Of a stretch of DNA of 12,999 nucleotides, positions 1 to 7,092 are shown piece after piece. This stretch comes from Bacteroidia bacterium (lineage in GTDB: Bacteria > Bacteroidota > Bacteroidia > Chitinophagales > Saprospiraceae). The position numbers and the translations under genes are program-made. Position 1 is the stretch's first letter. Every line of letters begins with the position of its first letter. The notes under the pieces are model-generated. The model was not told where the DNA came from. It was given only the letters and a program-made list of their open reading frames with translations, and did no database searches. The stretch lies in the NCBI GenBank assembly GCA_030431945.1, contig JAUIIF010000059.1:1-12999 (forward strand). The letters run 5' to 3'.

Positions 1-2796
1 GGCATTGGAGAGCAGATTCTGAAAGATGCTTTCCTGTTTGGCCCGGTCAATGGCCAGGGGTTGGTTGGTTACGGGGGTGTCTTCAGCGATAAAGTGGAGG
101 CCAACGTTGAGTTGACTGGCTTCGGTACGGAAGCTTTCCATCAGCGCCCGGAAGAAGGGGGCCAGCCGGGTGGCCGTACGTTCCACCTTCAGTTGTCCGG
201 CTTCCAGTTTTCTCAGGTCCAGGAGCTGGTTGATCAGACTGAGGAGGCGGCGGCCCTGACGATCAATACGGCGTGCCTCCCGCCCCAGGGTGGCGTCATT
301 CTGTTGGTTGGCCCGTTCGCGCAGCCGGCGGGCGGGGCCCAGAATCAGCGTTAGCGGCGTTCTGAATTCGTGGGTAAGGTCGGTGAAAAGACGGGATTTG
401 AAGGCGTCCAGAGCCAACAGCTGCTCGTGGGCTTGTCGCTCCAGTTTGCGGCGGAGCAACTGGCGTCCTAACCAGCTCAACAGGGTGATGGCTACTAAGA
501 CAAACCCCCAGCGGGCCGTGCTCGTCTCGTGCCAGTAGTAGGGGACGTGGATACTAAGTTTCCGTGGCAGGGGGCTCCAGTTGGCCTGCCCGTCCGAGGC
601 CCGGATTTCGAGTTCGTGACTGCCTGGCCGGAGGTCCGTAAAATTCAGGGAGCGGTTTTGGCCAAGTTGTTGCCATTTTCCCTGATCGATGCGGAAGGCA
701 TAATCGACGTGCCGGGCCCGGTCAAAAAACAAGCCGGCAAAATACAGGCTCAGGTTGCGTTCGCCTAATTTAAGGGGGAGGACGGTCATGTCCGGAGTAG
801 TGGGGCGTGGTGCTCTCCCATTAATGCTCAGGGCATTAAAAACGATCTTGGGATAATTACCGGCCAGCAGGGGCTGATTGGCGCGAATGGCGACGATACC
901 CCCTAACCCGGCGAACAGGAGCCGGTTGTCCGGTAACTTTGCGGCGGCGGCGTTGGAGAATTGGCGGGCGCCGGAACAGGTGATCAAGCTGAGCCTGTCC
1001 TGATCAGGTACGTAGCGGCCGAGCTGGTCTCCGGCGCTGAACCAGATGTTTCCGCGGTAGTCAACAAGTATGGCTTCCGGGATGCCGACGGCAACGTCAC
1101 CGACCCTGGTGATCAGGCGGGCGGACAGGTCAGTAGGTTTTATCTGAATAATACCCTGGCTGGCGGCGGCCCAGATGCTTCCGTCGGGGTGTTCGGCTAA
1201 TTGCTTTATTCGTCCACCGGCAATGGCTTGAGGGTTTCCGGCCCGGTATTCCAGAAAAGTGAATTGCCGGGTAGCGGGGTTGAAGTAGCCTAGGCGGTCG
1301 TTGTAATAGTCACCGCAACTTAACCAGATTTTGCCATCGGCGGCCGGCAGGACAACGGAGAGGACCTCTCCACTGAGTTCGCCGGCTCCGGGGCCGGGGA
1401 GGAACCACTCGAGCGTAGGGCCCCGCAGGTCCAATCGCCCGAGGCCCCGGGATGAGGCCAGCCAGAAAACATGATCCTGGGCGGGGTCCTGCCCGAGGTC
1501 ATTCAGGCGGCGGTCAGCTAGGGACGGCAGATCTATTTCCGGCAGGAAGCGGCCGGTAGCGGATTCGAAGCGGAAAAGCCGGTCATGACCACGCAGCAAC
1601 CAGGTAATCCCACTACGGTCAGTACGAATGCAATTCAGGTCTTTCCCCAAAAGGAACTCATTGGCGGGGAAATCGAGCAACTCCCCTGCCTGCCCGAGCT
1701 GTGGCGCCCGGAAAAGCCCTCGCCAGCGCTCGTAATAATACACCCCTCCCTGCTGGTCAGTTCCTAATTCCAGCAAGTGAGGCTCCTGGCCGGAAGGAGA
1801 TGGCTGGCGATAAATTGAGGGAGCTGTTTTGGAAAGATCGAGTCGGTTTAATCCTGCGTAGCCCCCGATCCAGAGGTTACCGTGCGGATCAGTGGTAAGT
1901 GCTCGGGTATGATTGTCGAGCAAATCATTCAGTGCCCCGTTTCCGCTGGCCTGGTACTGGGTGAAAAGCTGGGTGGCTCGTTCGATTCGGCCCAACCCGT
2001 TCCCTCTGGTCGCGAGCCACAAATGGTGATCAGTAAGGTGCAATTGCTGGACGGACGCCGTCGCCAGCGGGTGATCAGGGGGCAATGCCGGCCTGATGGT
2101 GGGATTTCCGTTTTGCCAGTAAAATAATCCGAGGTTGGTCGCGAGGAGGAGGCTGTCTCCGGCAAAAAGTAAATCAAATACCTCCGGCTGTTCGTCTGAT
2201 GGAAAAGGGATTATCCTGGGGGGGGAAGGGGGCAGGAATTCGATGCCTTCCGGACCGGCCAGGATGACCTGATCTTCCTTTACCACCAGTTTATGGGGGG
2301 TAACGGTAGTCGGTACCGTGAGGAAACTGCCTGTTGCGGCTACGTAACGGCTGACCACGGTGGGCGTGGCAACGTAGAGGCTACCGGCGGCTGTCTGGGC
2401 CAGATCCGATATGTCGTTGTTGGGCAGACTGCCCGTATTTTCCGGCTGGTGGAAAAAGCGCTCGAAGCAATTGGTTGCGCGGTCCAAACGGTTCAGGCCA
2501 CCACGGGTGCCTACCCAGAGGTTTCCTGCTTTATCCTCCAGAAGAGTGGTGGCAATCGGGTGGCTGATGCTACAGCTATCCAGAACGTTGGCGGGATAGG
2601 CCAGAAATTCGTAGCCGTCAAAACGATGCAAGCCACTGTAAGCTGCGGACCACAGGTATCCGTAACGGTCAATCAGGAGATCATTAATGGCTTCACCACC
2701 CAGGCCATCTTCAGAGGTGAAAGACTGAAAAGCCGGACGCTGCTCCTGCGCGGACAACGACGAGTACAAAACCAGCAAGAGCAACGGGTAGCGCAA
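1..2796 (-). CDS. Propeller/Y_Y_Y two-component sensor histidine kinase, 3' part cut by window edge
   Basis: This frame stays open for 932 codons, from a TTG at 2796 to the left edge. A signal peptide (about residues 1-17, ending SLSAQ) is followed by a beta-propeller built from Reg_prop repeats, for example LEDKAGNLWVGTRGGLNRLD (86-106), TTDPHGNLWIGG (about 301-312) and VDYRGNIWFS (about 578). A Y_Y_Y domain (about 690-752) precedes one membrane helix (about 761-777) and a basic linker. The HisKA box THEFRTPLTLI places the phospho-acceptor at H809, and NLLSNA (927-932) is the N-box of the ATPase domain, where the window stops. Such proteins sense an extracellular ligand and phosphorylate a regulator. 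Many Bacteroidota versions also carry a receiver and AraC-type helix-turn-helix, but those would lie outside the window. No in-frame ATG lies between the upstream stop and the signal peptide, so I chose TTG. The ATG at 2820 is in another frame and soon hits a stop. The ligand is unknown. Confidence 0.9.
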   Translation of the reverse strand, partial: MRYPLLLLVLYSSLSAQEQRPAFQSFTSEDGLGGEAINDLLIDRYGYLWSAAYSGLHRFDGYEFLAYPANVLDSCSISHPIATTLLEDKAGNLWVGTRGGLNRLDRATNCFERFFHQPENTGSLPNNDISDLAQTAAGSLYVATPTVVSRYVAATGSFLTVPTTVTPHKLVVKEDQVILAGPEGIEFLPPSPPRIIPFPSDEQPEVFDLLFAGDSLLLATNLGLFYWQNGNPTIRPALPPDHPLATASVQQLHLTDHHLWLATRGNGLGRIERATQLFTQYQASGNGALNDLLDNHTRALTTDPHGNLWIGGYAGLNRLDLSKTAPSIYRQPSPSGQEPHLLELGTDQQGGVYYYERWRGLFRAPQLGQAGELLDFPANEFLLGKDLNCIRTDRSGITWLLRGHDRLFRFESATGRFLPEIDLPSLADRRLNDLGQDPAQDHVFWLASSRGLGRLDLRGPTLEWFLPGPGAGELSGEVLSVVLPAADGKIWLSCGDYYNDRLGYFNPATRQFTFLEYRAGNPQAIAGGRIKQLAEHPDGSIWAAASQGIIQIKPTDLSARLITRVGDVAVGIPEAILVDYRGNIWFSAGDQLGRYVPDQDRLSLITCSGARQFSNAAAAKLPDNRLLFAGLGGIVAIRANQPLLAGNYPKIVFNALSINGRAPRPTTPDMTVLPLKLGERNLSLYFAGLFFDRARHVDYAFRIDQGKWQQLGQNRSLNFTDLRPGSHELEIRASDGQANWSPLPRKLSIHVPYYWHETSTARWGFVLVAITLLSWLGRQLLRRKLERQAHEQLLALDAFKSRLFTDLTHEFRTPLTLILGPARRLRERANQQNDATLGREARRIDRQGRRLLSLINQLLDLRKLEAGQLKVERTATRLAPFFRALMESFRTEASQLNVGLHFIAEDTPVTNQPLAIDRAKQESIFQNLLSNA

Positions 2797-2902
2797 GAAA
2801 ATAACAGCAGTGATTGATCATGACGAAGTTAAGCACTGCGACGCGCAAATAATACGGCAACCTAATCAGGCTATACCTTAACGTAGGGCACGGTGGTATT
2901 CC
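2797..2902 (-). promoter_or_regulatory. Spacer between peptidase and sensor kinase genes, possible weak promoter
   Basis: This 106-bp gap separates the stop of the M61 peptidase from the TTG of the kinase, both on the minus strand. On that strand TATTATTTG (2852-2844) resembles the Bacteroidota -7 element TAnnTTTG but has one extra spacer base, and I see no well-placed -33 TTG. There is no strong hairpin terminator after the peptidase gene. The two genes may therefore be co-transcribed, with or without an internal promoter. Confidence 0.25.
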
Positions 2903-4735
2903 TTAATCAACGCCGAGCCATGCTTCCCGCAATTTCCTCATCTTCTTATTTACCTTCTCGGTCTGGTAGGATATCGTTAACCGAGGACTGGCTGCAGCAA
3001 CGAACTGCCCCGTTTTTTCCTGCCCCATTTGCTTAAATCCGATGGTATAGGTTTCTCCCATGGTCAGGTTTCGCAGCACGGATGCCCAGTCGCGCTCACT
3101 TTTGATGGAGACGCCATTAAGGGTGATAATTTCGCTGTTCCGGTCTAGCCCCGCTGCAAACAGCGGATTGTTCTCATTAACGTTACTGCGTACGGTAACC
3201 ACGCCATCCGTTTCGCGAAGACCCAAGCCAAGAAAACCCACGGAATCCGGTTCGGCAGTTGCCAGCATGAGCCCGTAATTGTCGAGGAGTGCACCGAGGT
3301 CGGGCAGGTCGCTGCGGTATATGTACTGGTCGAAGCAAACTTTAGCCCAATCCTGATCATCTACTACTTTGCCGAGGGCAAGTTGCAGGTCGCGAATATG
3401 GTAGGGAATTTCCGTTTTGCCGTAGCGTTGCCAGATGAGGCGCATCACTTCGTCCAGGGTGTGGCCCCGCTCGCGCAGGGTAAGATCGAGTGCCAGCGCG
3501 ATGGTGGCACCGTAGGGGTAATAGCTGACGAAAGTGTTGTTGAAGTTGTCGGGGTCATTAGCGGTGGCGGCATCGACAAACGGGGCTTGTTGAGACATGG
3601 CGATGGGCCCACGGTGGTTACGTCCGGCGTTCAGCAGCACGTAGTTCAGTTGCCCGGCCAGGCTGTTGGCGTAATCTTCCGGATTTAAAATTCCGGCCCG
3701 TACCAGTGAAAGGTCATCGTAATAACTGGTGAAGCCTTCGGCAAACCATAGTTCTCCGCTCATGTTTGCGTGGTCAAAACTGAAGGGCTCCAGGCTGGCA
3801 GGGCGGATGCGCTCTACGTTCCAGCAGTGGAAAAATTCGTGGCTGACGGTGCCGATCAACCGGTCGGCATACTCGGCCAGGCCTACGGAAGCGGAACAAA
3901 TGGTGGAGTTCCGGTGCTCCATACCATCCCCCCCGATCCAGGGGTTGTAGGCGCAGAGAAAGGTGTACTTTCCGTAGTCATAATCCGGTAATTCGCCGTA
4001 GATTTTTTGCTGGGCGCGGACGACTTGCTCCGTCCACTTAAGGTAGTCGTCAAAAGCTTCCCGGGAGCCTTCGTGAATCATGGCCACTTCGATGGTTTGC
4101 TCTTTACCGTCGGGGTTGCTTACTTTAAAATCTCCCCGCATGATGTCGCCGACCATGGTAGGGGAGTCGAAGAAGTAATAGTAATCTGGCGCCGCGAAGC
4201 GGCGCTGCCCCAGGTCAACCAATTGCGTGGCGACCGTCCAGCTCTTTCGTTGGCCTTCCTTTATTTTCAGCAACACCGGCCGGTCGTTCAGTACCTCTCC
4301 GTAGAGAAAACTGGCGGGCATGTTGAGGTGTAGTTTCCGGTCGTCGATGCCGGAATAAGTGCCGTCACCGCCATTGGCGAACAAGGTGTATTCCAGTTTA
4401 ACACCGCCGCCATGACCCGCTATGGCCCATTTGGCAATATCTTCCTGGTAAACGGCCACCTCTTTACCATCCACCCCCCAGGCACGTAAATCATAGACGT
4501 TTTTGGCGAAGTTGTGCTGGGCGTAGCGCCCCGGACTGGATTGCGGCATGTTTACGTGAAAAATGCCCGGCCCTACAGCCGGGAAATCAACGGTAATCCG
4601 TAGTTCATGTTGTTGCACCCTGGCCAGGTCAAGGGTATAGGTAATGGTGCCGGGATGGTCCGCAACCCATTCAAGCTGGGCGGCAAGGAGCAGAGGAAGG
4701 AAAATAAAGGAAAGGGTGGCTAGTAATGGGCGCAT
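2903..4735 (-). CDS. Secreted M61-family (glycyl aminopeptidase-like) metallopeptidase with PDZ domain
   Basis: This 610-residue protein begins with a signal peptide (1-19, ending LLLAAQ). An N-terminal beta domain (about 25-190) carries the segment NMPQSSPGRYAQHNF, typical of M61 peptidases. The catalytic domain has a GMEHRNST loop (271-278), the zinc motif HEFFH (299-303) followed by CWNVERIRP, and the third ligand glutamate in ELWFAEGFTSYY (E333). A PDZ domain (about 500-575) contains GLGL, the phrase NPLFAAGL and IITLNGVSI. All expected zinc ligands are present, so an active enzyme is likely. The family cleaves N-terminal residues, with a preference for glycine or small residues in characterised members. 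The substrate here is unknown and action in the periplasm or outside the cell is inferred. On the minus strand it lies downstream of the paired lipoproteins, behind a hairpin that may terminate their transcript. Confidence 0.92.
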   Translation of the reverse strand: MRPLLATLSFIFLPLLLAAQLEWVADHPGTITYTLDLARVQQHELRITVDFPAVGPGIFHVNMPQSSPGRYAQHNFAKNVYDLRAWGVDGKEVAVYQEDIAKWAIAGHGGGVKLEYTLFANGGDGTYSGIDDRKLHLNMPASFLYGEVLNDRPVLLKIKEGQRKSWTVATQLVDLGQRRFAAPDYYYFFDSPTMVGDIMRGDFKVSNPDGKEQTIEVAMIHEGSREAFDDYLKWTEQVVRAQQKIYGELPDYDYGKYTFLCAYNPWIGGDGMEHRNSTICSASVGLAEYADRLIGTVSHEFFHCWNVERIRPASLEPFSFDHANMSGELWFAEGFTSYYDDLSLVRAGILNPEDYANSLAGQLNYVLLNAGRNHRGPIAMSQQAPFVDAATANDPDNFNNTFVSYYPYGATIALALDLTLRERGHTLDEVMRLIWQRYGKTEIPYHIRDLQLALGKVVDDQDWAKVCFDQYIYRSDLPDLGALLDNYGLMLATAEPDSVGFLGLGLRETDGVVTVRSNVNENNPLFAAGLDRNSEIITLNGVSIKSERDWASVLRNLTMGETYTIGFKQMGQEKTGQFVAAASPRLTISYQTEKVNKKMRKLREAWLGVD

Positions 4736-4758
4736 TCAGGCTGATAATGGTTACGCCG

Positions 4759-4766
4759 CTAAGGTA
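4759..4766 (-). promoter_or_regulatory. Possible -7 element for the M61 peptidase gene
   Basis: On the minus strand TACCTTAG matches TAnnTTTG at all but one fixed position and lies 23 bases before the ATG at 4735. It falls between the hairpin at 4779-4815 and the gene. No -33 TTG is evident at the right distance, so the call is weak. Confidence 0.25.
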
Positions 4767-4778
4767 CTCACTGAAACG

Positions 4779-4815
4779 GCGGAAGCGCAAAGTGTAGAAC
4801 ACGCTGCGCTTCCGC
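4779..4815 (-). terminator. Strong hairpin after the lipoprotein pair
   Basis: GCGGAAGCGCA (4779-4789) pairs perfectly with TGCGCTTCCGC (4805-4815). Inside the loop GTGT (4792-4795) pairs with ACAC (4799-4802). The hairpin starts 27 bases past the stop of the lipoprotein at 4843 on the minus strand and precedes the peptidase gene, so it fits a terminator or transcript-stabilising structure. No long U-tract follows (minus strand reads CGTTTCAG). Confidence 0.55.
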
Positions 4816-4842
4816 AATTCAATCTTGAGGGATGATGGATCA

Positions 4843-5169
4843 CTAACACTGAATCATCGCAACTTCGTTTTCAGCTTCCTGAATGTTGTTCCGCCATTCC
4901 TGGGTGTCACCAATTCCGACACAGTTTTCAAATCGTTTGAGCACATTCAGGTAATCCTGAGCCTCCCGTTTGTATGCTTCACAATTAGCGGTGCTTTGAT
5001 CGGCTGCATAATTGTTGATTGCCGTTTCGAATTCAGCAAAGGCATCCGCAACATCCTGGCTGGCGGCGGCGGCAGTACAACCGTTGATGGTGGCGGGTTC
5101 GTCCTTACCACAGCCGGAACTGATCGCAAGGGTAAAGGTGAAAAAAAGGAGCAAAAGCAAATTTCTCAT
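4843..5169 (-). CDS. Small cysteine-patterned lipoprotein, copy A
   Basis: This is a 108-residue protein with a lipoprotein signal: a hydrophobic stretch followed by the lipobox SSGC (lipid-bearing C20). After a short polar linker it has four further cysteines at 31, 63, 83 and 108. The last is the C-terminal residue. The middle contains NYAADQSTANCEAYK and KRFENC, and the region looks mostly alpha-helical. It is clearly a paralogue of the protein encoded just upstream (5274-5606), with identical spacing between the four non-lipid cysteines. I infer a small periplasmic or surface domain, probably a helical hairpin held by two disulphides. I do not recognise a named family and assign no function. 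The 104-bp gap to its paralogue has no strong hairpin, so they may share a transcript. Confidence 0.85.
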   Translation of the reverse strand: MRNLLLLLFFTFTLAISSGCGKDEPATINGCTAAAASQDVADAFAEFETAINNYAADQSTANCEAYKREAQDYLNVLKRFENCVGIGDTQEWRNNIQEAENEVAMIQC

Positions 5170-5273
5170 GGAAAAGGGGTTGTTTACCTCTTTATCACTC
5201 CTCTTCTGAAAACGTTACGGGGCTTGAAGATTTTTTTCGCCGGTGCTGTTGGGTAGCGTGGTGACCAAGTTGG

Positions 5274-5606
5274 TTAGCACAAAGTCATGTTTACGTTGTC
5301 CTCAGCGTCCTGCAGGGCATCACGGAATTCCTGACGCTGGCCAATGGTCGCGCAGCTTTCAAAGCGTTTTACTTCCTCCAGGTAGTCGCGCGCAGCCTGC
5401 TTGTAGGCCTCACAATTTGCGGTAGACTGATCGTTAGCGTAATTCTGAGCAGCAGCAGCGAGGTTGTTTACGGCGTCACTTACTGCCTGGGAAAAAGCCT
5501 GGTCCGTACAAAAAGCAGGACCGGAAATGCCGTCGTCGTCACCGCCACACCCAGTGGTGATCAGCAAGAGTACGAATAGGGAAAGGCTTAATACTAATTT
5601 CATCAT
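5274..5606 (-). CDS. Small cysteine-patterned lipoprotein, copy B
   Basis: This 110-residue lipoprotein has the lipobox TTGC (C20) followed by an acidic linker GGDDDG. Four more cysteines lie at 33, 65, 85 and 110, the last being the final residue. Its core NYANDQSTANCEAYK and KRFESC match copy A. By hand alignment 34 of the last 58 residues are identical without gaps. The signal peptides and linkers have diverged, as is usual for lipoproteins where only the folded part is conserved. The start has two consecutive ATGs (5606 and 5603). The second gives MKLVLSLSL and may be the true start. It is the first gene of the minus-strand set and is transcribed away from the divergent barrel gene at 6029. 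Its function is unknown. Confidence 0.87.
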   Translation of the reverse strand: MMKLVLSLSLFVLLLITTGCGGDDDGISGPAFCTDQAFSQAVSDAVNNLAAAAQNYANDQSTANCEAYKQAARDYLEEVKRFESCATIGQRQEFRDALQDAEDNVNMTLC

Positions 5607-5891
5607 ACTGAGGTTTTATTGTTGTAGGGCAAATTTCCTGCGGAACGGAATGCGTTGCTATACCGCAAATGAGGGAGTTTTGCCTTCTCTACCTGAGTCA
5701 GCGTGGTGTAGGTATACCCAGCGATTTGATCCGCCAATGCAAGGAAAAATCTGGTCATCCGCCGGCGGGTACGTGGTACGCGTTGCTGCTTTCCGGGCCA
5801 TTGTACCGTCGTCTGTCTTGCCTTCAGCGTTAGTGAAATCTTAAAGTACGGGTTAAGCTACGCTCAGCTCAGTCTTACTACGTCTTAAGGG

Positions 5892-5924
5892 TATACCTGG
5901 CTCGGGTTGCCCGAGGCAGGTATA
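5892..5924. repeat. 15-bp inverted repeat with 3-nt loop
   Basis: TATACCTGGCTCGGG (5892-5906) and CCCGAGGCAGGTATA (5910-5924) pair at 14 of 15 positions around a TTG loop, with a single G-G mismatch (5900/5916). Neither side is followed by a U-tract and no gene ends nearby. An operator, a regulatory RNA hairpin or a dispersed palindromic repeat is therefore at least as likely as a terminator. Confidence 0.7.
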
Positions 5925-5976
5925 ATTAAACGGGGACGTAAAATACTGGCGCTTCTGATCAGTATTCGGACAGCTA

Positions 5977-6009
5977 ATTGGTCTCCCCGTTTTCTGACCT
6001 TTATATTTG
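5977..6009 (+). promoter_or_regulatory. Bacteroidota-type promoter of the beta-barrel gene
   Basis: TATATTTG (6002-6009) matches the -7 consensus TAnnTTTG at every fixed base. ATTG (5977-5980) supplies a -33 element, with 21 bases between. Transcription would begin near 6014-6016, leaving only about 13-15 bases before the ATG at 6029. That leader is AT-rich, as is common where no Shine-Dalgarno is used. Confidence 0.65.
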
Positions 6010-6028
6010 TCCATCTTAAAATATTATC

Positions 6029-6655
6029 ATGCCTAAGTTTATCCTACTTTCACTAGCGCTTTTCGTCATGGCCTCTCTCTCCCTTGTTGCACAGGGGACT
6101 ACGGAAGAAGAAGCGCGTGATGACCTTGATTATTACAACACGGAAAACGATCGCGTGCGCGTTCAGCGCGGGGATACTTTCGGAAGCAATCTTTGGTTTG
6201 GTACCGGAGCTCAGTTGGGGTTCACGGGAGGAAACGGCACCAGCTTTTTTCAAATTGGTCTGTCTCCGATTGTTGGCTACAAGGTGAATAACTTTCTCAG
6301 TGTCGGACCCCGTGGCAGCTTTTCTTTCAACCGTTATAAAGAAGACTTTGGCAACGGAGTGTTTAAGCGGAGTTTTGTGACTTGGTCCGCCGGCGCTTTT
6401 GCCAGGGCTAAGGTCATTTTCCCGTTCTTCGTGCATACGGAATACAGCCTGCTAAACGAAGTCCAGAACTTTGATACTAATGGAGACCCGGTCCGCCGCA
6501 CCCGCGCCATTCCTTTCCTGGGTGGAGGTATTAGCCAGGGAGGAGGTGACGGTGGCGTAGGCTACGAAATACTGCTCTTGTTCCGGCTTTCTCAAGCTGA
6601 TCAAATCGGCGACCAGCCCTTTGAATTCCGGACGGGCCTGAATTTCAATTTCTAG
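6029..6655 (+). CDS. Predicted outer-membrane beta-barrel protein
   Basis: This 208-residue protein starts with a signal peptide (about 1-22, ending SLVAQ). An acidic stretch (TTEEEARDDLDYY) follows. From about residue 50 on, alternating strands rich in aromatic residues and glycine are seen, such as LWFGTGAQLGF, FQIGLSPIVGYKV, LSVGPRGSFSF and WSAGAFARAKV. The chain ends FRTGLNFNF with a terminal phenylalanine, a common outer-membrane insertion signal. The length suits a barrel of about eight strands, similar to OmpA/OmpW-like or PorT-like small barrels of Bacteroidota. A specific role cannot be read from the sequence. It has its own promoter (5977-6009) and a strong hairpin after its stop, so it is probably monocistronic. 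Confidence 0.8.
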   Translation: MPKFILLSLALFVMASLSLVAQGTTEEEARDDLDYYNTENDRVRVQRGDTFGSNLWFGTGAQLGFTGGNGTSFFQIGLSPIVGYKVNNFLSVGPRGSFSFNRYKEDFGNGVFKRSFVTWSAGAFARAKVIFPFFVHTEYSLLNEVQNFDTNGDPVRRTRAIPFLGGGISQGGGDGGVGYEILLLFRLSQADQIGDQPFEFRTGLNFNF

Positions 6656-6689
6656 GTCGCTGAAGGTCACCGCCCCGCCGGCAAACCTG

Positions 6690-6723
6690 GATGAGCTGCT
6701 CCTTAATTAAGGGGCAGCTCATC
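6690..6723 (+). terminator. Hairpin terminator candidate after the beta-barrel gene
   Basis: GATGAGCTGC (6690-6699) pairs perfectly with GCAGCTCATC (6714-6723). The stem continues inward with T-G, CC-GG and TT-AA pairs to an AATT loop, giving about 15 pairs with one wobble. It begins 34 bases after the stop codon. The bases after it (TCGTTGAAGG) hold no U-tract. Confidence 0.6.
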
Positions 6724-6960
6724 TCGTTGAAGGACCCCGTACCGGGGGGTAATCGCCAGCTTGCTTGGCGAGGGCTTGGCTGAGGATTGCTAACCAATAT
6801 CCCGGTGGGCGGGGGGGGAAGCTTGCGGTTCCTCTGAGCAACCGTAATGCTCCTGTATGCCCAGGCAGTATTGTGGGGGAAATGACTGCTGCGATTTTTT
6901 TAAGGTTTATAAGGCGTGCCCTCGGAACCAATCGGATGAATACGGAGGTCTTTTGATTAA

Positions 6961-6987
6961 ATACATAGGTGTTTTTACCTGATGTAT
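6961..6987. repeat. Imperfect inverted repeat upstream of the cytochrome gene
   Basis: ATACATAGGT (6961-6970) pairs with ACCT-G-ATGTAT (6977-6987), giving ten base pairs with one bulged G and a GTTTTT loop. It lies about 105 bases before the ATG at 7093, where an operator or a leader structure would be expected. Confidence 0.5.
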
Positions 6988-6998
6988 AGTGGCATGCT

Positions 6999-7029
6999 TT
7001 TGTCTTTGCCACTTCCTGACCTATTTTCC
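6999..7029 (+). promoter_or_regulatory. Possible promoter of the cytochrome gene
   Basis: TTTG (6999-7002), a 19-base spacer and TATTTTCC (7022-7029) resemble the Bacteroidota TTG / TAnnTTTG arrangement, but the last two bases of the -7 element do not fit. It sits between the two hairpins before the gene. Confidence 0.25.
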
Positions 7030-7031
7030 AG

Positions 7032-7057
7032 CGGCAAGACTTTTTGGTTGCTTGCCG
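7032..7057 (+). promoter_or_regulatory. Hairpin in the putative leader of the cytochrome gene
   Basis: CGGCAAG (7032-7038) pairs perfectly with CTTGCCG (7051-7057) around a 12-base T-rich loop. It ends 35 bases before the ATG at 7093. If transcription starts near 7035 the stem would lie at the very 5' end of the message. It could instead be a protein-binding inverted repeat. Confidence 0.4.
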
Positions 7058-7092
7058 ACTATTGATATCACCCACACTAATTACACCCATAC

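Larger units (their letters stand above)
5607..6028. other. Divergent intergenic region, 422 bp, no gene seen
   Basis: This region separates the lipoprotein pair (minus) from the beta-barrel gene (plus). It holds a perfect 10-bp palindrome CCGCCGGCGG (5759-5768), two GGTATACC palindromes (5711-5718 and 5890-5897), a long hairpin (5892-5924) and a promoter (5977-6009). A plus-strand open frame enters it from the antisense side of the lipoprotein gene but has no credible protein features. No clear -7 element is seen for the lipoprotein gene; the nearest candidate is GAAATTTG on the minus strand, 25-32 bases before its ATG. Confidence 0.6.
6724..7092. other. Intergenic region upstream of the cytochrome gene, no gene seen
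   Basis: This stretch separates two plus-strand genes. It holds several short stem-loops (CCCCG/CGGGG near 6735; CGCCA/TGGCG near 6753-6769; CGGTT/AACCG at 6826-6844), a G-rich run ending in eight Gs (6804-6818), a T7 run (6895-6901) and two clearer hairpins (6961-6987 and 7032-7057). A 123-codon minus-strand open frame covers most of it, but its translation lacks any domain, signal or sensible composition. I treat the region as non-coding and probably regulatory. Confidence 0.55.

Noticed and set aside
2218..2225. Run of eight Gs inside the sensor kinase gene (poly-C in the coding strand)
   Set aside because: It could suggest phase variation, but the frame and the protein pattern are continuous on both sides and a single run of eight in GC-rich DNA is weak evidence.
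2293..2817. 174-codon plus-strand open frame
   Set aside because: It is antisense to the N-terminal propeller of the sensor kinase, whose translation shows clear repeats. It is a shadow frame.
2783..2820. ATG at 2820 as start of the sensor kinase
   Set aside because: That frame gives a hydrophobic peptide but reaches a stop after about 36 codons. The propeller frame is different and has its own signal peptide from TTG at 2796.
5464..5844. 126-codon plus-strand open frame entering the divergent region
   Set aside because: Its first part is antisense to lipoprotein copy B and the rest is non-coding DNA with palindromes. There is no protein signature.
6719..7090. 123-codon minus-strand open frame between the barrel and cytochrome genes
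   Set aside because: It crosses the G-run and several hairpins, has no signal, domain or plausible composition, and ends inside the hairpin after the barrel gene. It is better explained as chance.
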